A stretch of DNA of 37,079 nucleotides from an uncultured Eubacteriales bacterium (GCA_949293815.1 CASFEZ010000026.1:17686-54764); one strand, 5' to 3'; positions 21,933 to 30,892 are shown, counted from the first letter of the stretch. Numbers and translations: made by a program. Notes: generated from the letters alone by a model not told the origin.

Positions 21933-24900
21933 TCAATACTCAACTTCGCCGCGGTAGATGAGTTTGGCGGGACCGGAGAGGATCATGCCTTCGTCGGTGT
22001 AACAGACGGTCAAATCGCCGCCTTTGACCTTGATGGTAATATCCTCATTCTTTTTGCAGTAGCCGTTGAGCACCGCAACCGCCACGGCGGCGCAAGCGCC
22101 GGTTCCGCAAGCGGGGGTTTCGCCGTTGCCGCGCTCGTAGACACGCATTTTTAAGGTGGTGGAATTGATCACATCCACAAATTCGGTATTCACGCGCTCC
22201 GGGAACAGGGAGGCGTTTTCAAATTTCGGACCGATTTCATCAATATGCAGCGCGTCAATTTTATTGGCAAAGACCACGCAATGGGGATTGCCGATGGATA
22301 CACAGTTGATTTTATAGGTCGCGCCATCCACAATCATCGGATAATTGATCAGCGTTTGCGCATCGGTGGAAACGGGGATGGCTTTTGCATCAAAGACTGC
22401 TTTGCCCATATCCACGCTGGCAGAGCTGACCTTGTCGTTAATCGTATAGACCCGCACTTCCTTCACGCCGCTGGCAGTATCGATGGCCATGATATCCTTT
22501 TTCACCTTGCCGCTGTCATACAGATATTTTGCGACACAGCGGATGCCGTTGCCTGCCATTTTGCCCTCGGAACCGTCCACATTATATACGCGCATTTCCG
22601 CGTCGGCTATTTTGGACTTCTTTATCAAAATCAATCCATCCGCGCCGATACCGTAGTTGCGGTCACAGAAGGTCACGCTCAGCGCTTCGGGATAGGTTAT
22701 TTTGGCGTCTGGGTCATCAATCACAATATAGTCGTTGCCCGCACCCTCCATTTTAACAAAATCCAGTTTCATGGGTTCAGAGCGCAGAGCGTTGATGTCT
22801 ATCAGCTCGGTATTGCCCTGATTATAGCGCCCCGTGATAATATCCGCCAGCACATTGGCGGTATCCAGCGAAGTAACGCAGGTAATCGACAGCTCCAGCG
22901 CCCGCTTGTGCAAAAGGCGGTACTCACCAATGGTGGAATCATAGAGCGCGCCGGTGTAAATGATATAGCAGATAGCGCCGCTTTCGAGCAAATCGAAAAT
23001 TTCACTGCTTTCGGTCATGCTCTTCACTTCGGTCACTTCAAAGCCATAGGAACGAATGGTTTCCGCCGTGCCGCTGGTGGCATAGAGCTTCATGCCCAAA
23101 TCATCAAACTTTTTCACCAAGGGGAACAGCTCCCAATGGTCATGCTCGTCTACGCTGATAAACACGCCGCTCCGGTCGGTTTCGTTATGGGTCACAATTT
23201 TGAAGCCTGCGGAGGTTAAGCCCTTAAACAGCGCTTCGTTGATATTGCTGCCGATGCCCAAAACCTCGCCGGTGGATTTCATTTCCGGGCCGAGAATGGA
23301 GTTGGCATCGGTCAGTTTTTCAAAGGAGAACACCGGCACCTTTACGGTAAAATAGGGCGGCGTTTTATAAAGTCCCGTGCCGTAGCCCAAGTCCTTGAGC
23401 TTTTTGCCAATCATCACTTTGGACGCCAAGTCTACCATGGGCACGCCGGTTACCTTGCTGATATAGGGAATGGTGCGCGATGCGCGGGGGTTGACCTCAA
23501 TGACATACAGCTCATTCTTATAAATCAGGTATTGGATATTGACAAGCCCCTTGGTGCCCAGCGAACGCGCCAGCTTTTCGGACGAATCGATGATGGTGTG
23601 CAGCATCTTATCGTTGAGATTGTAGGGCGGATAGACGGCAATGGAATCGCCGCTGTGTACGCCTGCGCGCTCCACGTGCTCCATGATACCGGGAATCAGC
23701 ACATCGTCTCCGTCGGAAATCACATCCACTTCCAGCTCCGTGCCCATCATATATTTATCAATCAGCACCGGGTTCTCAATTTTACCGGAGAGAATGATAT
23801 TCATATAGTTAATGACATCCGCCTTTTCGTGGGCGATAACCATATTCTGCCCGCCGATAACATAGGAGGGACGCAGCAGCACCGGATAGCCGAGTTTTTC
23901 GGCGGCAGCCAGCGCTTCATCCATGGTCAGAACGCCCATACCCCGGGGACGGCGGATGTTGAATTTTTCCAAAAGTTCATCAAACTTTTCCCGATCCTCC
24001 GCCGTATCGATGCCCTCCGCCGAGGTGCCGAAAATGCGGATACCCTGGGAATCCAGGAACTTCGTCAGTTTTATGGCGGTCTGGCCGCCGAACGCAACCA
24101 CTACACCCTCGGGCTGCTCGACCTGAATGACATTCATCACATCTTCCGGGGTCAGCGGCTCAAAATACAGCCGGTCGGAGGTATCGTAATCTGTAGAAAC
24201 GGTTTCGGGGTTGTTATTGATAATAATAACCTCATACCCCTCCTCCTGCAGCGTCCACACACAGTGGACGGAGGAATAGTCGAACTCAATGCCCTGACCG
24301 ATACGAATCGGACCGGAGCCGATAACGATGATGCGGGGCTTGGTATGGTTGCGAATAAAGTGCCGCGCCTCGCAGAAATCGTCGTAGGTGGAATAGAAAT
24401 AGGGCGTTTCGGCGTCAAATTCCGCGCCGCAGGTATCTACCATTTTATAAACGGCGTTCCGATGTTCCAGCTCCTTGCAGCCACTAATTTCTTTTAAGGA
24501 CTTATCAAGGTAGCCTAATTTTTTGCCGTGCAGGTACTCTTCCGGCGTCAGGCTGCCTTTTCCGGCAATGGACACCTCATAGTCCGCCAATTTTTTCAGC
24601 TTATTTAAGAAAAAGCGATCCACACGGGTAATATCAAAAATTTCATCGATGCTCACGCCGTCTTTGATGGCCTCAAAGATGGTAAACAGACGGATATCAT
24701 TGATGTCTTTGAGCCGCTCCCGAATGGGTCTGTCATCGTTGCTGACCGGACGGTTCAGCGTGTCAAGAGAAATTTCCGCGCCACGCACCGCTTTCATAAT
24801 GGCCATTTCAAAAGAGGGCGCAATGCTCATCACTTCGCCGGTGGCTTTCATCTGGGTGCCTAAGGTTCGGTTGGAGCCGATGAATTTATCAAAAGGCCAT

Positions 24901-25976
24901 TTCGGGAATTTGACCACGCAATAATCCACTGTCGGCTCAAAGCAGGCGCAGGTTTTGCCGGTGATGTCGTTGCGGATTTCATCCAGCGTGTACCCAAGGG
25001 CAATCTGCGCCGTGATTTTTGCAATCGGGTAGCCGGTCGCCTTACTGGCCAGCGCCGAGGAGCGGGAAACACGGGGGTTGACCTCAATTACCGCGTACTC
25101 GAAGGAATCGGGATTTAACGCAAACTGACAGTTGCAGCCGCCCACAATGCCCAGGGCGGAAATGATCTCCAGCGAGGCTTTGCGCAGCATTTGAAATTCC
25201 TTATCCGCCAGCGTCAGCGCAGGCGCGACCACGATGCTATCACCGGTATGTACGCCCACCGGGTCGAAGTTTTCCATGCTGCAAACGGCAATCACATTGC
25301 CCGCGCTGTCACGCATGGTTTCAAACTCAATCTCTTTCCATCCGAAAATATATTTCTCAATCAAAACCTGACAAATCGGGGACATATCCAGACCGGTACG
25401 GGCGATAACTCTGAGTTCCTCCGGATGATACGCCACGCCGCCGCCGGCACCGCCCAGGGTAAACGCGGGGCGCACAATGACCGGATAGCCAATCTGGTCG
25501 GCAATTTTCAGCGAATCTTCAACCGTATTGGCGATTTCGGATGGAATGGTCGGCTGACCGATGGCAGCCATGGTATCCTTGAACATTTTGCGGTCTTCTG
25601 CTTTGTCGATGGCTTCGGCATCCGTGCCCAGAAGACGGCAGTTCATTTTCTCCAGATAGCCCTCTTTGGAGAGCTGCATGGCAATGGTAAGACCGGTCTG
25701 ACCGCCAAGACCTGCCAAAAGAGAATCGGGGCGTTCTTTTTCGATAATGCGCTTCACGGTTTCCGCCGTCAAGGGCTCTAAGTAAATTTCATCCGCCAGC
25801 GCCTTATCGGTCATAATGGTTGCGGGGTTGGAGTTGACCAGTACTACATTGACGCCTGCCTTTTTCAGCACGCGGCAGGCCTGCGCCCCCGCATAGTCAA
25901 ACTCGGCGGCCTGTCCTATAACAATGGGACCGGAGCCAATAACCAAAACTTTTCGAATATTTTCTGCCTTAGGCAT
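21933..25976 (-). CDS. carB-dapF: Fused carbamoyl-phosphate synthase large subunit and diaminopimelate epimerase
   Basis: This is one open frame of 1347 residues. Residues 1-1068 are a full-length CarB: two ATP-grasp halves (first from VLVIGSGPIVIGQAAEFDYA, second from IIVIGSGPIRIGQGIEFDYS near 560), an oligomerisation region between them, and a C-terminal MGS-like allosteric domain ending at INALRSEP. Residues 1069-1347 (from the ATG at 22772) are a complete 279-residue DapF, with both catalytic cysteines: Cys1147 in GNGIRC and Cys1290 in ETPACGTGAC. CarB makes carbamoyl phosphate from glutamine-derived ammonia, bicarbonate and two ATP; DapF turns LL-diaminopimelate into the meso form for lysine and peptidoglycan. 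The linker is essentially absent. No Shine-Dalgarno site precedes the internal ATG, so DapF is probably made only as part of the fusion. The start overlaps carA by eight bases (ATGCCTAA). Confidence 0.95.
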   Translation of the reverse strand: MPKAENIRKVLVIGSGPIVIGQAAEFDYAGAQACRVLKKAGVNVVLVNSNPATIMTDKALADEIYLEPLTAETVKRIIEKERPDSLLAGLGGQTGLTIAMQLSKEGYLEKMNCRLLGTDAEAIDKAEDRKMFKDTMAAIGQPTIPSEIANTVEDSLKIADQIGYPVIVRPAFTLGGAGGGVAYHPEELRVIARTGLDMSPICQVLIEKYIFGWKEIEFETMRDSAGNVIAVCSMENFDPVGVHTGDSIVVAPALTLADKEFQMLRKASLEIISALGIVGGCNCQFALNPDSFEYAVIEVNPRVSRSSALASKATGYPIAKITAQIALGYTLDEIRNDITGKTCACFEPTVDYCVVKFPKWPFDKFIGSNRTLGTQMKATGEVMSIAPSFEMAIMKAVRGAEISLDTLNRPVSNDDRPIRERLKDINDIRLFTIFEAIKDGVSIDEIFDITRVDRFFLNKLKKLADYEVSIAGKGSLTPEEYLHGKKLGYLDKSLKEISGCKELEHRNAVYKMVDTCGAEFDAETPYFYSTYDDFCEARHFIRNHTKPRIIVIGSGPIRIGQGIEFDYSSVHCVWTLQEEGYEVIIINNNPETVSTDYDTSDRLYFEPLTPEDVMNVIQVEQPEGVVVAFGGQTAIKLTKFLDSQGIRIFGTSAEGIDTAEDREKFDELLEKFNIRRPRGMGVLTMDEALAAAEKLGYPVLLRPSYVIGGQNMVIAHEKADVINYMNIILSGKIENPVLIDKYMMGTELEVDVISDGDDVLIPGIMEHVERAGVHSGDSIAVYPPYNLNDKMLHTIIDSSEKLARSLGTKGLVNIQYLIYKNELYVIEVNPRASRTIPYISKVTGVPMVDLASKVMIGKKLKDLGYGTGLYKTPPYFTVKVPVFSFEKLTDANSILGPEMKSTGEVLGIGSNINEALFKGLTSAGFKIVTHNETDRSGVFISVDEHDHWELFPLVKKFDDLGMKLYATSGTAETIRSYGFEVTEVKSMTESSEIFDLLESGAICYIIYTGALYDSTIGEYRLLHKRALELSITCVTSLDTANVLADIITGRYNQGNTELIDINALRSEPMKLDFVKMEGAGNDYIVIDDPDAKITYPEALSVTFCDRNYGIGADGLILIKKSKIADAEMRVYNVDGSEGKMAGNGIRCVAKYLYDSGKVKKDIMAIDTASGVKEVRVYTINDKVSSASVDMGKAVFDAKAIPVSTDAQTLINYPMIVDGATYKINCVSIGNPHCVVFANKIDALHIDEIGPKFENASLFPERVNTEFVDVINSTTLKMRVYERGNGETPACGTGACAAVAVAVLNGYCKKNEDITIKVKGGDLTVCYTDEGMILSGPAKLIYRGEVEY

Positions 25977-27036
25977 TTTCCGTCCCTCCCATCATGGCAA
26001 TAAACCGGTCAAAAATATATTCCGTATCCTTGGGACCTGAACAGACCTCCGGGTGGAACTGCACCGAAAACGCACCATAGTCCGGGTAATCGATGCCCTC
26101 GCAGGTGCCGTCATTGGCGTTGATATAACTCTGCACACCGTGCTTAACGCTGTCGGCAACCACCGCATAGCCGTGGTTCTGGCTGGTGATATAGGTGCGC
26201 GTTCCGCCTATCTCCCGCACCGGCTGGTTGACACCGCGGTGACCGTATTTTAATTTAATGGTTTGTCCGCCGTCCGCAAGTCCCAACAGCTGATGCCCCA
26301 GGCAGATGCCGAAGATTGGTTTTTTACCCAGAAGTTTTCTAAGCTGTTCGATTTCATAAACATTCTCCGCCGGGTCGCCCGGACCATTGGACAGCATAAT
26401 GCCGTCCGGATTGCCCCGAAGAATCTCCTCGGCAGAGGCGCTCGCGGGCAGCACGGTCACTTCGCAGCCGCGCTGCGCCAGCTCGCGGATAATATTGCGC
26501 TTGGCGCCGTAGTCCAAAAGCGTAACGGCATATTTCTTTTCGCCTTTGGCGGGCACGATGTATTTTTCCTTTGTGGTAACGCTTTTCACCGCGTCCTGAA
26601 TGATATAATCCTGAATCGGCGTCAGGTCGGCGGGAACTTCATCGCAGATAACCGCGTTCATGACACCGTGTTCACGAATCAGGCGCGTGACGCTGCGCGT
26701 ATCGATTCCGTACAGCCCGACAATACCGCGCTGTTTTAAAAAGGTATCCAAATCATATTGGCAGCGGAAATTCGAGGGCGTGTCGCACCATTCGCGCACC
26801 ACATATCCCTTCACGCAGCATTCGCCCTCAAAATCGTCCTCAATGATGCCGTAATTGCCAATCAGGGGAAAGGTCTGCATGACGATCTGCCCATAGTAGC
26901 TCGGGTCGGTCAGCGTTTCAATATAACCGCACATACCCGTGGTAAACACCAACTCACCAAGCGTATTGCCGTCCGCGCCAAAGCGGACGCCTTCGAAAAC
27001 CGTACCGTCGCCAAGAACGAGATAGGCTTTTTTCAT
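25969..27036 (-). CDS. carA: Carbamoyl-phosphate synthase small (glutaminase) subunit
   Basis: CarA hydrolyses glutamine and passes ammonia through a tunnel to CarB. The 355 residues are the usual length. The N-terminal half (~1-170) is the CarA-specific domain, with GMCGYIETLTDPSYYGQ near 34. The C-terminal half is a class I glutamine amidotransferase with nucleophile Cys245 in FGICLGHQLLG and the partner His and Glu in VQFHPEVCSGP near 330. It starts 18 bases after argF with a GGAGG site and overlaps carB-dapF by eight bases, so stoichiometric synthesis is likely. Confidence 0.97.
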   Translation of the reverse strand: MKKAYLVLGDGTVFEGVRFGADGNTLGELVFTTGMCGYIETLTDPSYYGQIVMQTFPLIGNYGIIEDDFEGECCVKGYVVREWCDTPSNFRCQYDLDTFLKQRGIVGLYGIDTRSVTRLIREHGVMNAVICDEVPADLTPIQDYIIQDAVKSVTTKEKYIVPAKGEKKYAVTLLDYGAKRNIIRELAQRGCEVTVLPASASAEEILRGNPDGIMLSNGPGDPAENVYEIEQLRKLLGKKPIFGICLGHQLLGLADGGQTIKLKYGHRGVNQPVREIGGTRTYITSQNHGYAVVADSVKHGVQSYINANDGTCEGIDYPDYGAFSVQFHPEVCSGPKDTEYIFDRFIAMMGGTENA

Positions 27037-27054
27037 TGCGAATTACCTCCGTTT

Positions 27055-27969
27055 TTATTGGCGTGATTGAGAAAGCAGCTTAACAAGCACGGCTTTCTGC
27101 GCGTGCAGGCGGTTTTCCGCCTCCTCAAAAATTTCATCGGCATGCGCCTCGAGCACTTTTCCGGTGATTTCCTCTTCCCGGTGGGCAGGCAGGCAGTGCA
27201 GCACCATGGCGTCCGGTTTGGCAATCGCCATCACGCTGTCGTTAATCTGATAGTTCTTGAAAATCTTTTTGCGCTCTTCCGCTTCGCCTTCCTGCCCCAT
27301 GGATGCCCAAACATCGGTATACAAAACATCCGCACCTGCGGCTGCTTCTTCAATATTGCCGGTGCAGAGGAATTCGCCGTTCGACTTTGCCCACTGCATC
27401 AGTTCCTCATCGGGGCGGTAATCGTCCGGGCAGGCGATGGCAACCTGCATACCGGTAGTAATACCGCCTGCAATCAGGGAGTTTGCCATATTATTGCCGT
27501 CGCCGATATAGCAGAGCTTCAGACCTTCCAGCTTGCCCTTGTATTCACGAATGGTCATCAGATCGGCAAGCACCTGACAGGGGTGGCAGTAATCCGTAAG
27601 ACCGTTGATAACCGGAATCGAACCGCACTGAGCCAGCGCCTCCACTTCCTCCTGGTCGAAAGTGCGGATCATGATACCGTCCAAATAACGGGAAAGGACG
27701 CGGGCGGTATCCTGAATCGGTTCGCCTCTGCCGATTTGTAAATCGTGCGAACTCAAAAACAGAGCCGTGCCTCCCAGGTCATACATGCCGACCTCGAAGC
27801 TGACTCTGGTTCTTGTAGAAGATTTTCTAAAAATCATACCTAGGGCTTTTCCCTGTAAAATCGGATGGGGAATCCCCTGCTTTTTCTCCTTTTTTAATTG
27901 ATCCGCTGTGTCGAGAATGTCTAAAATCTCTTCTTTCGACAAGTCGGCGAGTTTCAAAAGATGTTTCAT
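27055..27969 (-). CDS. argF: Ornithine carbamoyltransferase
   Basis: ArgF condenses carbamoyl phosphate with ornithine to citrulline in the cytoplasm. The 304 residues carry the carbamoyl-phosphate motif KSSTRTRVSFEVG near 48, GLTDYCHPCQVLADL (HPxQ) near 125, the DVWASMGQE loop near 220 and the ornithine-site cysteine in MVLHCLPAHR near 260. The frame can be extended upstream to 28026, but the ATG at 27969 has GAGG at good spacing and matches the family N-terminus MKHLLKLADLS, so it is used. It is first in argF-carA-carB-dapF, placing the enzyme that consumes carbamoyl phosphate next to the one that makes it. Confidence 0.96.
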   Translation of the reverse strand: MKHLLKLADLSKEEILDILDTADQLKKEKKQGIPHPILQGKALGMIFRKSSTRTRVSFEVGMYDLGGTALFLSSHDLQIGRGEPIQDTARVLSRYLDGIMIRTFDQEEVEALAQCGSIPVINGLTDYCHPCQVLADLMTIREYKGKLEGLKLCYIGDGNNMANSLIAGGITTGMQVAIACPDDYRPDEELMQWAKSNGEFLCTGNIEEAAAGADVLYTDVWASMGQEGEAEERKKIFKNYQINDSVMAIAKPDAMVLHCLPAHREEEITGKVLEAHADEIFEEAENRLHAQKAVLVKLLSQSRQ

Positions 27970-28005
27970 ACTATATCCTCGCTTTTCATCTAATCTGTTG
28001 TCGCG

Positions 28006-28056
28006 CGTATTCATTGCATTATGCATAATATTACATCTTTTTCAGGCGCTTGTCAA
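28006..28056 (-). promoter_or_regulatory. argF-carAB promoter with ARG-box-like sequence
   Basis: On the minus strand TTGACA (28051-28056) and TAATAT (28028-28033) are exactly 17 bp apart. Just downstream, near the expected start, lie ATGCATAATGCA and TGAATAC (28026-28008), which resemble ArgR half-sites but do not form a clean TGAATA...TATTCA box. Promoter confidence is high; the operator is tentative. Confidence 0.7.
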
Positions 28057-28115
28057 GCCTTTACGGCGTACAAAATACATAAGAGTAAAAACAAATATCT
28101 GGCATTTCAAACAAA

Positions 28116-28250
28116 TTGCATATTTATTCTGTTTTTGTGTATTTTTATAAGCTTAAAAATTGCTTTGTTTATGGGGTTGCAGCGGGCATCTGCTGCCGCT
28201 ACCGGCGGTTGCGGCAGCAAAATAAGGCAAAAAGCTGTTGCCGCAACCCA
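28116..28250 (+). other. Structured leader with competing helices upstream of the acyltransferase gene
   Basis: Three overlapping pairings are visible. GCTGCCGC 28192-28199 pairs with GCGGCAGC 28211-28218. GCGGCA 28211-28216 pairs with TGCCGC 28239-28244. An outer GGGTTGC 28174-28180 pairs with GCAACCC 28243-28249. The second competes with both others, the arrangement expected of an attenuator or switch, but no T-run follows. A weak plus-strand promoter (TTGCAT 28116-28121, TATTTT 28140-28145) would place these in the 5' leader of the gene at 28360. I recognise no known riboswitch core. The remainder to 28359 has only the AAAGGA ribosome binding site. Confidence 0.4.
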
Positions 28251-28359
28251 AAGGATGTGGTATTTCCTGCCTGCCTAGGGTACAATACCCACAACGACAG
28301 CGGAACACGCCGCGCAGTAAAAACGAATACAAATTCACAAGAAGAAAGGAATCAAAAAT

Positions 28360-29322
28360 ATGCTTACCATTACCAACAAAGAACATTTCGGATTACAGAG
28401 AAAAGTCGTTGCCAATATGACAACCGAGGGCTGGCAGAACGCGCCGCATGTAACCTATCAATATGAGCCGGATGTAACGGAAGTTTTGCAGCTGCTGAAA
28501 AAAATCAACGCCGGCCGCAATGCGGAAAATAAAATTACCATTAATACCCTGATGCTGAAAATTATTGCCGAAGGGCTGAAAGCCGCGCCGATTATGAACG
28601 CACATATTTCCTATCATAAAGGGCTGGTAAAAGGCATTCTGAAAACGGCAAAGGAAATCAATATTTCCATGCCGATGATTATGCCCGACGGGCAGATGAT
28701 GACCGTAAATATCCGCGGTTTTGAACACATGAACCTGGATGAGATAGCCGAAAAAATCGAGGACACCAGAAGACGCGCGGAAAATACCATTTTGGACGAA
28801 GCGATGTTTGAAGCATCAATGTATAATACCTTTCAGGAACTGCGCCACGGCAGGATCCTGAAAGTAATGGGACGCCTGCTCGGCTCTCTTGTGGGCAAAC
28901 ACAAGATTGAGCGTCTGCGCGGCGAGGACAAAAGGCGCTATGAATCCATTCCTACCTGTGACCGGCTGACCGGACTCGACATTGCACAGGGCACGATTAC
29001 CGTTTCCAATTTAGGCTCTCTGAACCGCAATCTTCCCGGCAGCGTTACGCTTTTGGATATCATTCCGCCGCAGGTTTGCGCCATTGGTCTGAGCGCCGTA
29101 CAGGAGAAAGCGACGGTTATCACTGACCACACCGGCAAGCCGCTTCTGCAAACACGCAAAATTTTGCCAATGTGCATCGCATTTGACCACCGCGCCATGG
29201 ATTTCGGCGATATTGTGCCATTTATGGAGCATACCGAAGCCATTTTCAAAAATCCGTCCGTCATTTATGATTGGCTCGACAAAAGCATCCTTGGCACCTT
29301 TCAGCTGCTGAAAAACGCCTGA
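28360..29322 (+). CDS. Stand-alone 2-oxoacid dehydrogenase-type acyltransferase (E2 catalytic domain)
   Basis: This 320-residue cytoplasmic protein matches the chloramphenicol-acetyltransferase-like catalytic domain of dihydrolipoamide acyltransferases. It lacks the lipoyl and subunit-binding domains found in true E2 proteins. The active-site block is FDHRAMDFGD with His277 and Asp281; the usual DHRxxDG glycine is replaced by Phe282. TITVSNLGSLN near 222 matches the family's TxxxSNxG motif. An insertion of ~60 mostly helical, basic residues (about 150-205) separates the two halves. Such proteins occur in Clostridia next to no dehydrogenase genes, and their acyl acceptor is unknown. It is a single-gene unit with AAAGGA before the ATG and its own terminator. 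Confidence 0.8.
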   Translation: MLTITNKEHFGLQRKVVANMTTEGWQNAPHVTYQYEPDVTEVLQLLKKINAGRNAENKITINTLMLKIIAEGLKAAPIMNAHISYHKGLVKGILKTAKEINISMPMIMPDGQMMTVNIRGFEHMNLDEIAEKIEDTRRRAENTILDEAMFEASMYNTFQELRHGRILKVMGRLLGSLVGKHKIERLRGEDKRRYESIPTCDRLTGLDIAQGTITVSNLGSLNRNLPGSVTLLDIIPPQVCAIGLSAVQEKATVITDHTGKPLLQTRKILPMCIAFDHRAMDFGDIVPFMEHTEAIFKNPSVIYDWLDKSILGTFQLLKNA

Positions 29323-29343
29323 TTCTCCGTTCCATTCTCTGTA

Positions 29344-29386
29344 AAACCGTCCAACAAAATCGGTTCGCCCGTTGGACGGTTTTTTC
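29344..29386 (+). terminator. Terminator of the acyltransferase gene
   Basis: AAACCGTCCAAC (29344-29355) pairs exactly with GTTGGACGGTTT (29371-29382) and is followed by further Ts. It is 22 bases after the stop codon. Confidence 0.88.
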
Positions 29387-29427
29387 CATATATAAGACAA
29401 ACAATTTCTAAAAATAGGCATAACTTG

Positions 29428-29506
29428 TTTACAATTTTTTTGAAATGTGCTATACTGTTTTTGTAAAATTTATGAAAAGTCCTCGGACAATTCATATTAC
29501 AGGAGG
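29428..29506 (+). promoter_or_regulatory. Promoter and RBS of the alkaline phosphatase gene
   Basis: TTTACA (29428-29433), 17 bp, TATACT (29451-29456), then AGGAGG (29501-29506) eight bases before the ATG at 29515. No clear Pho box (direct TTAACA/CTTAACA-type repeats) was seen, so phosphate control is not supported by sequence here. Confidence 0.7.
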
Positions 29507-29514
29507 TTGTATTG

Positions 29515-30702
29515 ATGATGAAAGCGAAAAAGATTCTTGCCCTGCTTTTAACCCTGGCGCTGCTTTTCGGCTCGCTGTCCATTGCCGTATCCGGCACGGA
29601 TTCCGGTCAGATTAAAAATGTAATTTTGATGATTGGCGACGGCATGGGCGAAAACCATTTGAATCTGGCAAAGCAGGAAGGCATACAGTTGTTTATGGAG
29701 GACAATTGCGATTTACGCGGGCAATCCCAGACCCGTTCGCTGATGGAAGTAACCGACAGCGCCGCCGGCGCAACGGCGCTTTCCTGCGGGGTTCGTGTCA
29801 TTAACGGCACCTTAGGCGTATACGCGATGGATCCGCTCGGTTTGTTTTCCACGCCTGTTTCGCTGACTGAGGCAGCCATCGCAAACGGCATGAAAACCGG
29901 CATTGTCACAACAGACAGCACCGCCGGTGCTACCCCATCCGGTTTTTCGGTGCATGTATTGAGCCGTAGCATGGAAGCATCTATTTCCAATAAGCAAATC
30001 ACTTCCGGTATCGATCTTATCTGGGGCGATGCCTGTGATTCGCTTGACACCGACGCTGCCGAGGAAAACGGCTTTGCGGTCATTACCACAAAGGACGAAA
30101 TGGATGCGCTGACCCCGGGCACGCGCAGCTTTGGCCAGTTCAGCGGCAATATGTGGCAGCTTGCTGTTCCAGAGGATGACGCATCGCCCAATCTGACCGA
30201 AATGACCGAAAAAGCCATCTCCCTTTTGGACAACGAAGACGGTTTCTTTTTGATGGTTGAAGGCGCGCATATCGATAAGCACTCCCATAAAACAGATGAT
30301 GGGGTAAATTACCCGGAAAAAGTTGCAAACGCAGCGGAAGCGGTGGAAGAATTTGACAACGCCGTGGAAGCCGCCGTAAGCTTTGCCCGGGAAGACGGCG
30401 AAACTTTGGTTGTGGTCACCGCCGACCACGAAACCGGCGCCATCGAGCTGATTGACGGGACATATACCTATACCAGCGGCTCCCACTCCGGCGACAATGT
30501 ACCGCTGATGGTCTTCGGTTCCGATTCGCTGATTGAAGACGGCGCTGCTATTGACAACAAGGACATTCCCGTACGCATTGCCAACGCGCTCGGCTGGGAT
30601 TCAAACTCCTTCCCCGCCTCTGAAGACGGCGTATTCCTGACGCTGATGCAGCGTATCGTTATGCTTCTTGAGGGTCTGGAATCCATACAAGATCTGGTAT
30701 AA
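29515..30702 (+). CDS. Secreted alkaline phosphatase
   Basis: This 395-residue phosphomonoesterase has a signal peptide (MMKAKKILALLLTLALLFGS, cleavage near residue 26-28) and the full alkaline phosphatase core. The first metal aspartate is in LMIGDGMGENH near 40, nucleophile Ser82 is in TDSAAGATA, the metal ligands are in VEGAHIDKHSH near 250 and TADHETG near 305, and the final His is in SGSHSGDNVPLMVFG. It would release phosphate from organic phosphates outside the cell. Three consecutive start-like codons (TTG ATG ATG) occur; the first ATG fits the AGGAGG spacing best. The C-terminal ~40 residues are a short extension without a visible sorting signal, so it is probably freely secreted. Confidence 0.92.
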   Translation: MMKAKKILALLLTLALLFGSLSIAVSGTDSGQIKNVILMIGDGMGENHLNLAKQEGIQLFMEDNCDLRGQSQTRSLMEVTDSAAGATALSCGVRVINGTLGVYAMDPLGLFSTPVSLTEAAIANGMKTGIVTTDSTAGATPSGFSVHVLSRSMEASISNKQITSGIDLIWGDACDSLDTDAAEENGFAVITTKDEMDALTPGTRSFGQFSGNMWQLAVPEDDASPNLTEMTEKAISLLDNEDGFFLMVEGAHIDKHSHKTDDGVNYPEKVANAAEAVEEFDNAVEAAVSFAREDGETLVVVTADHETGAIELIDGTYTYTSGSHSGDNVPLMVFGSDSLIEDGAAIDNKDIPVRIANALGWDSNSFPASEDGVFLTLMQRIVMLLEGLESIQDLV

Positions 30703-30732
30703 CCTTTACAAAGACACGGTTTCCCTTTATGC

Positions 30733-30768
30733 GGCGCTGCCTTTTTTAATCGGCAGCGCCATTTTTTT
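30733..30768 (+). terminator. Terminator of the alkaline phosphatase gene
   Basis: GGCGCTGCC (30733-30741) pairs exactly with GGCAGCGCC (30752-30760), followed by ATTTTTTT. Confidence 0.88.
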
Positions 30769-30840
30769 GCCAAAAAATCGCCGGCATTTACTAGTCGGCA
30801 AAGCTGCGGATACCGATAGCAAAGCCGTTGGTTTTGCCCC

Positions 30841-30892
30841 TTGACAGCAAAATGAGGCTATGCTATAGTTATAAAAAATAGATGGTTTGAGG
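30841..30892 (+). promoter_or_regulatory. Promoter and RBS of the GH5-family gene
   Basis: Consensus TTGACA (30841-30846), 17 bp, TATAGT (30864-30869). GAGG (30889-30892) precedes the ATG at 30902 by nine bases. Confidence 0.75.

Noticed and set aside
22740-22800. carB and dapF as separate genes joined by a misread stop codon
   Set aside because: The sequence shows an uninterrupted frame with no in-frame stop and no ribosome binding site before the internal ATG; only raw reads could overturn this, so it is reported as a fusion.
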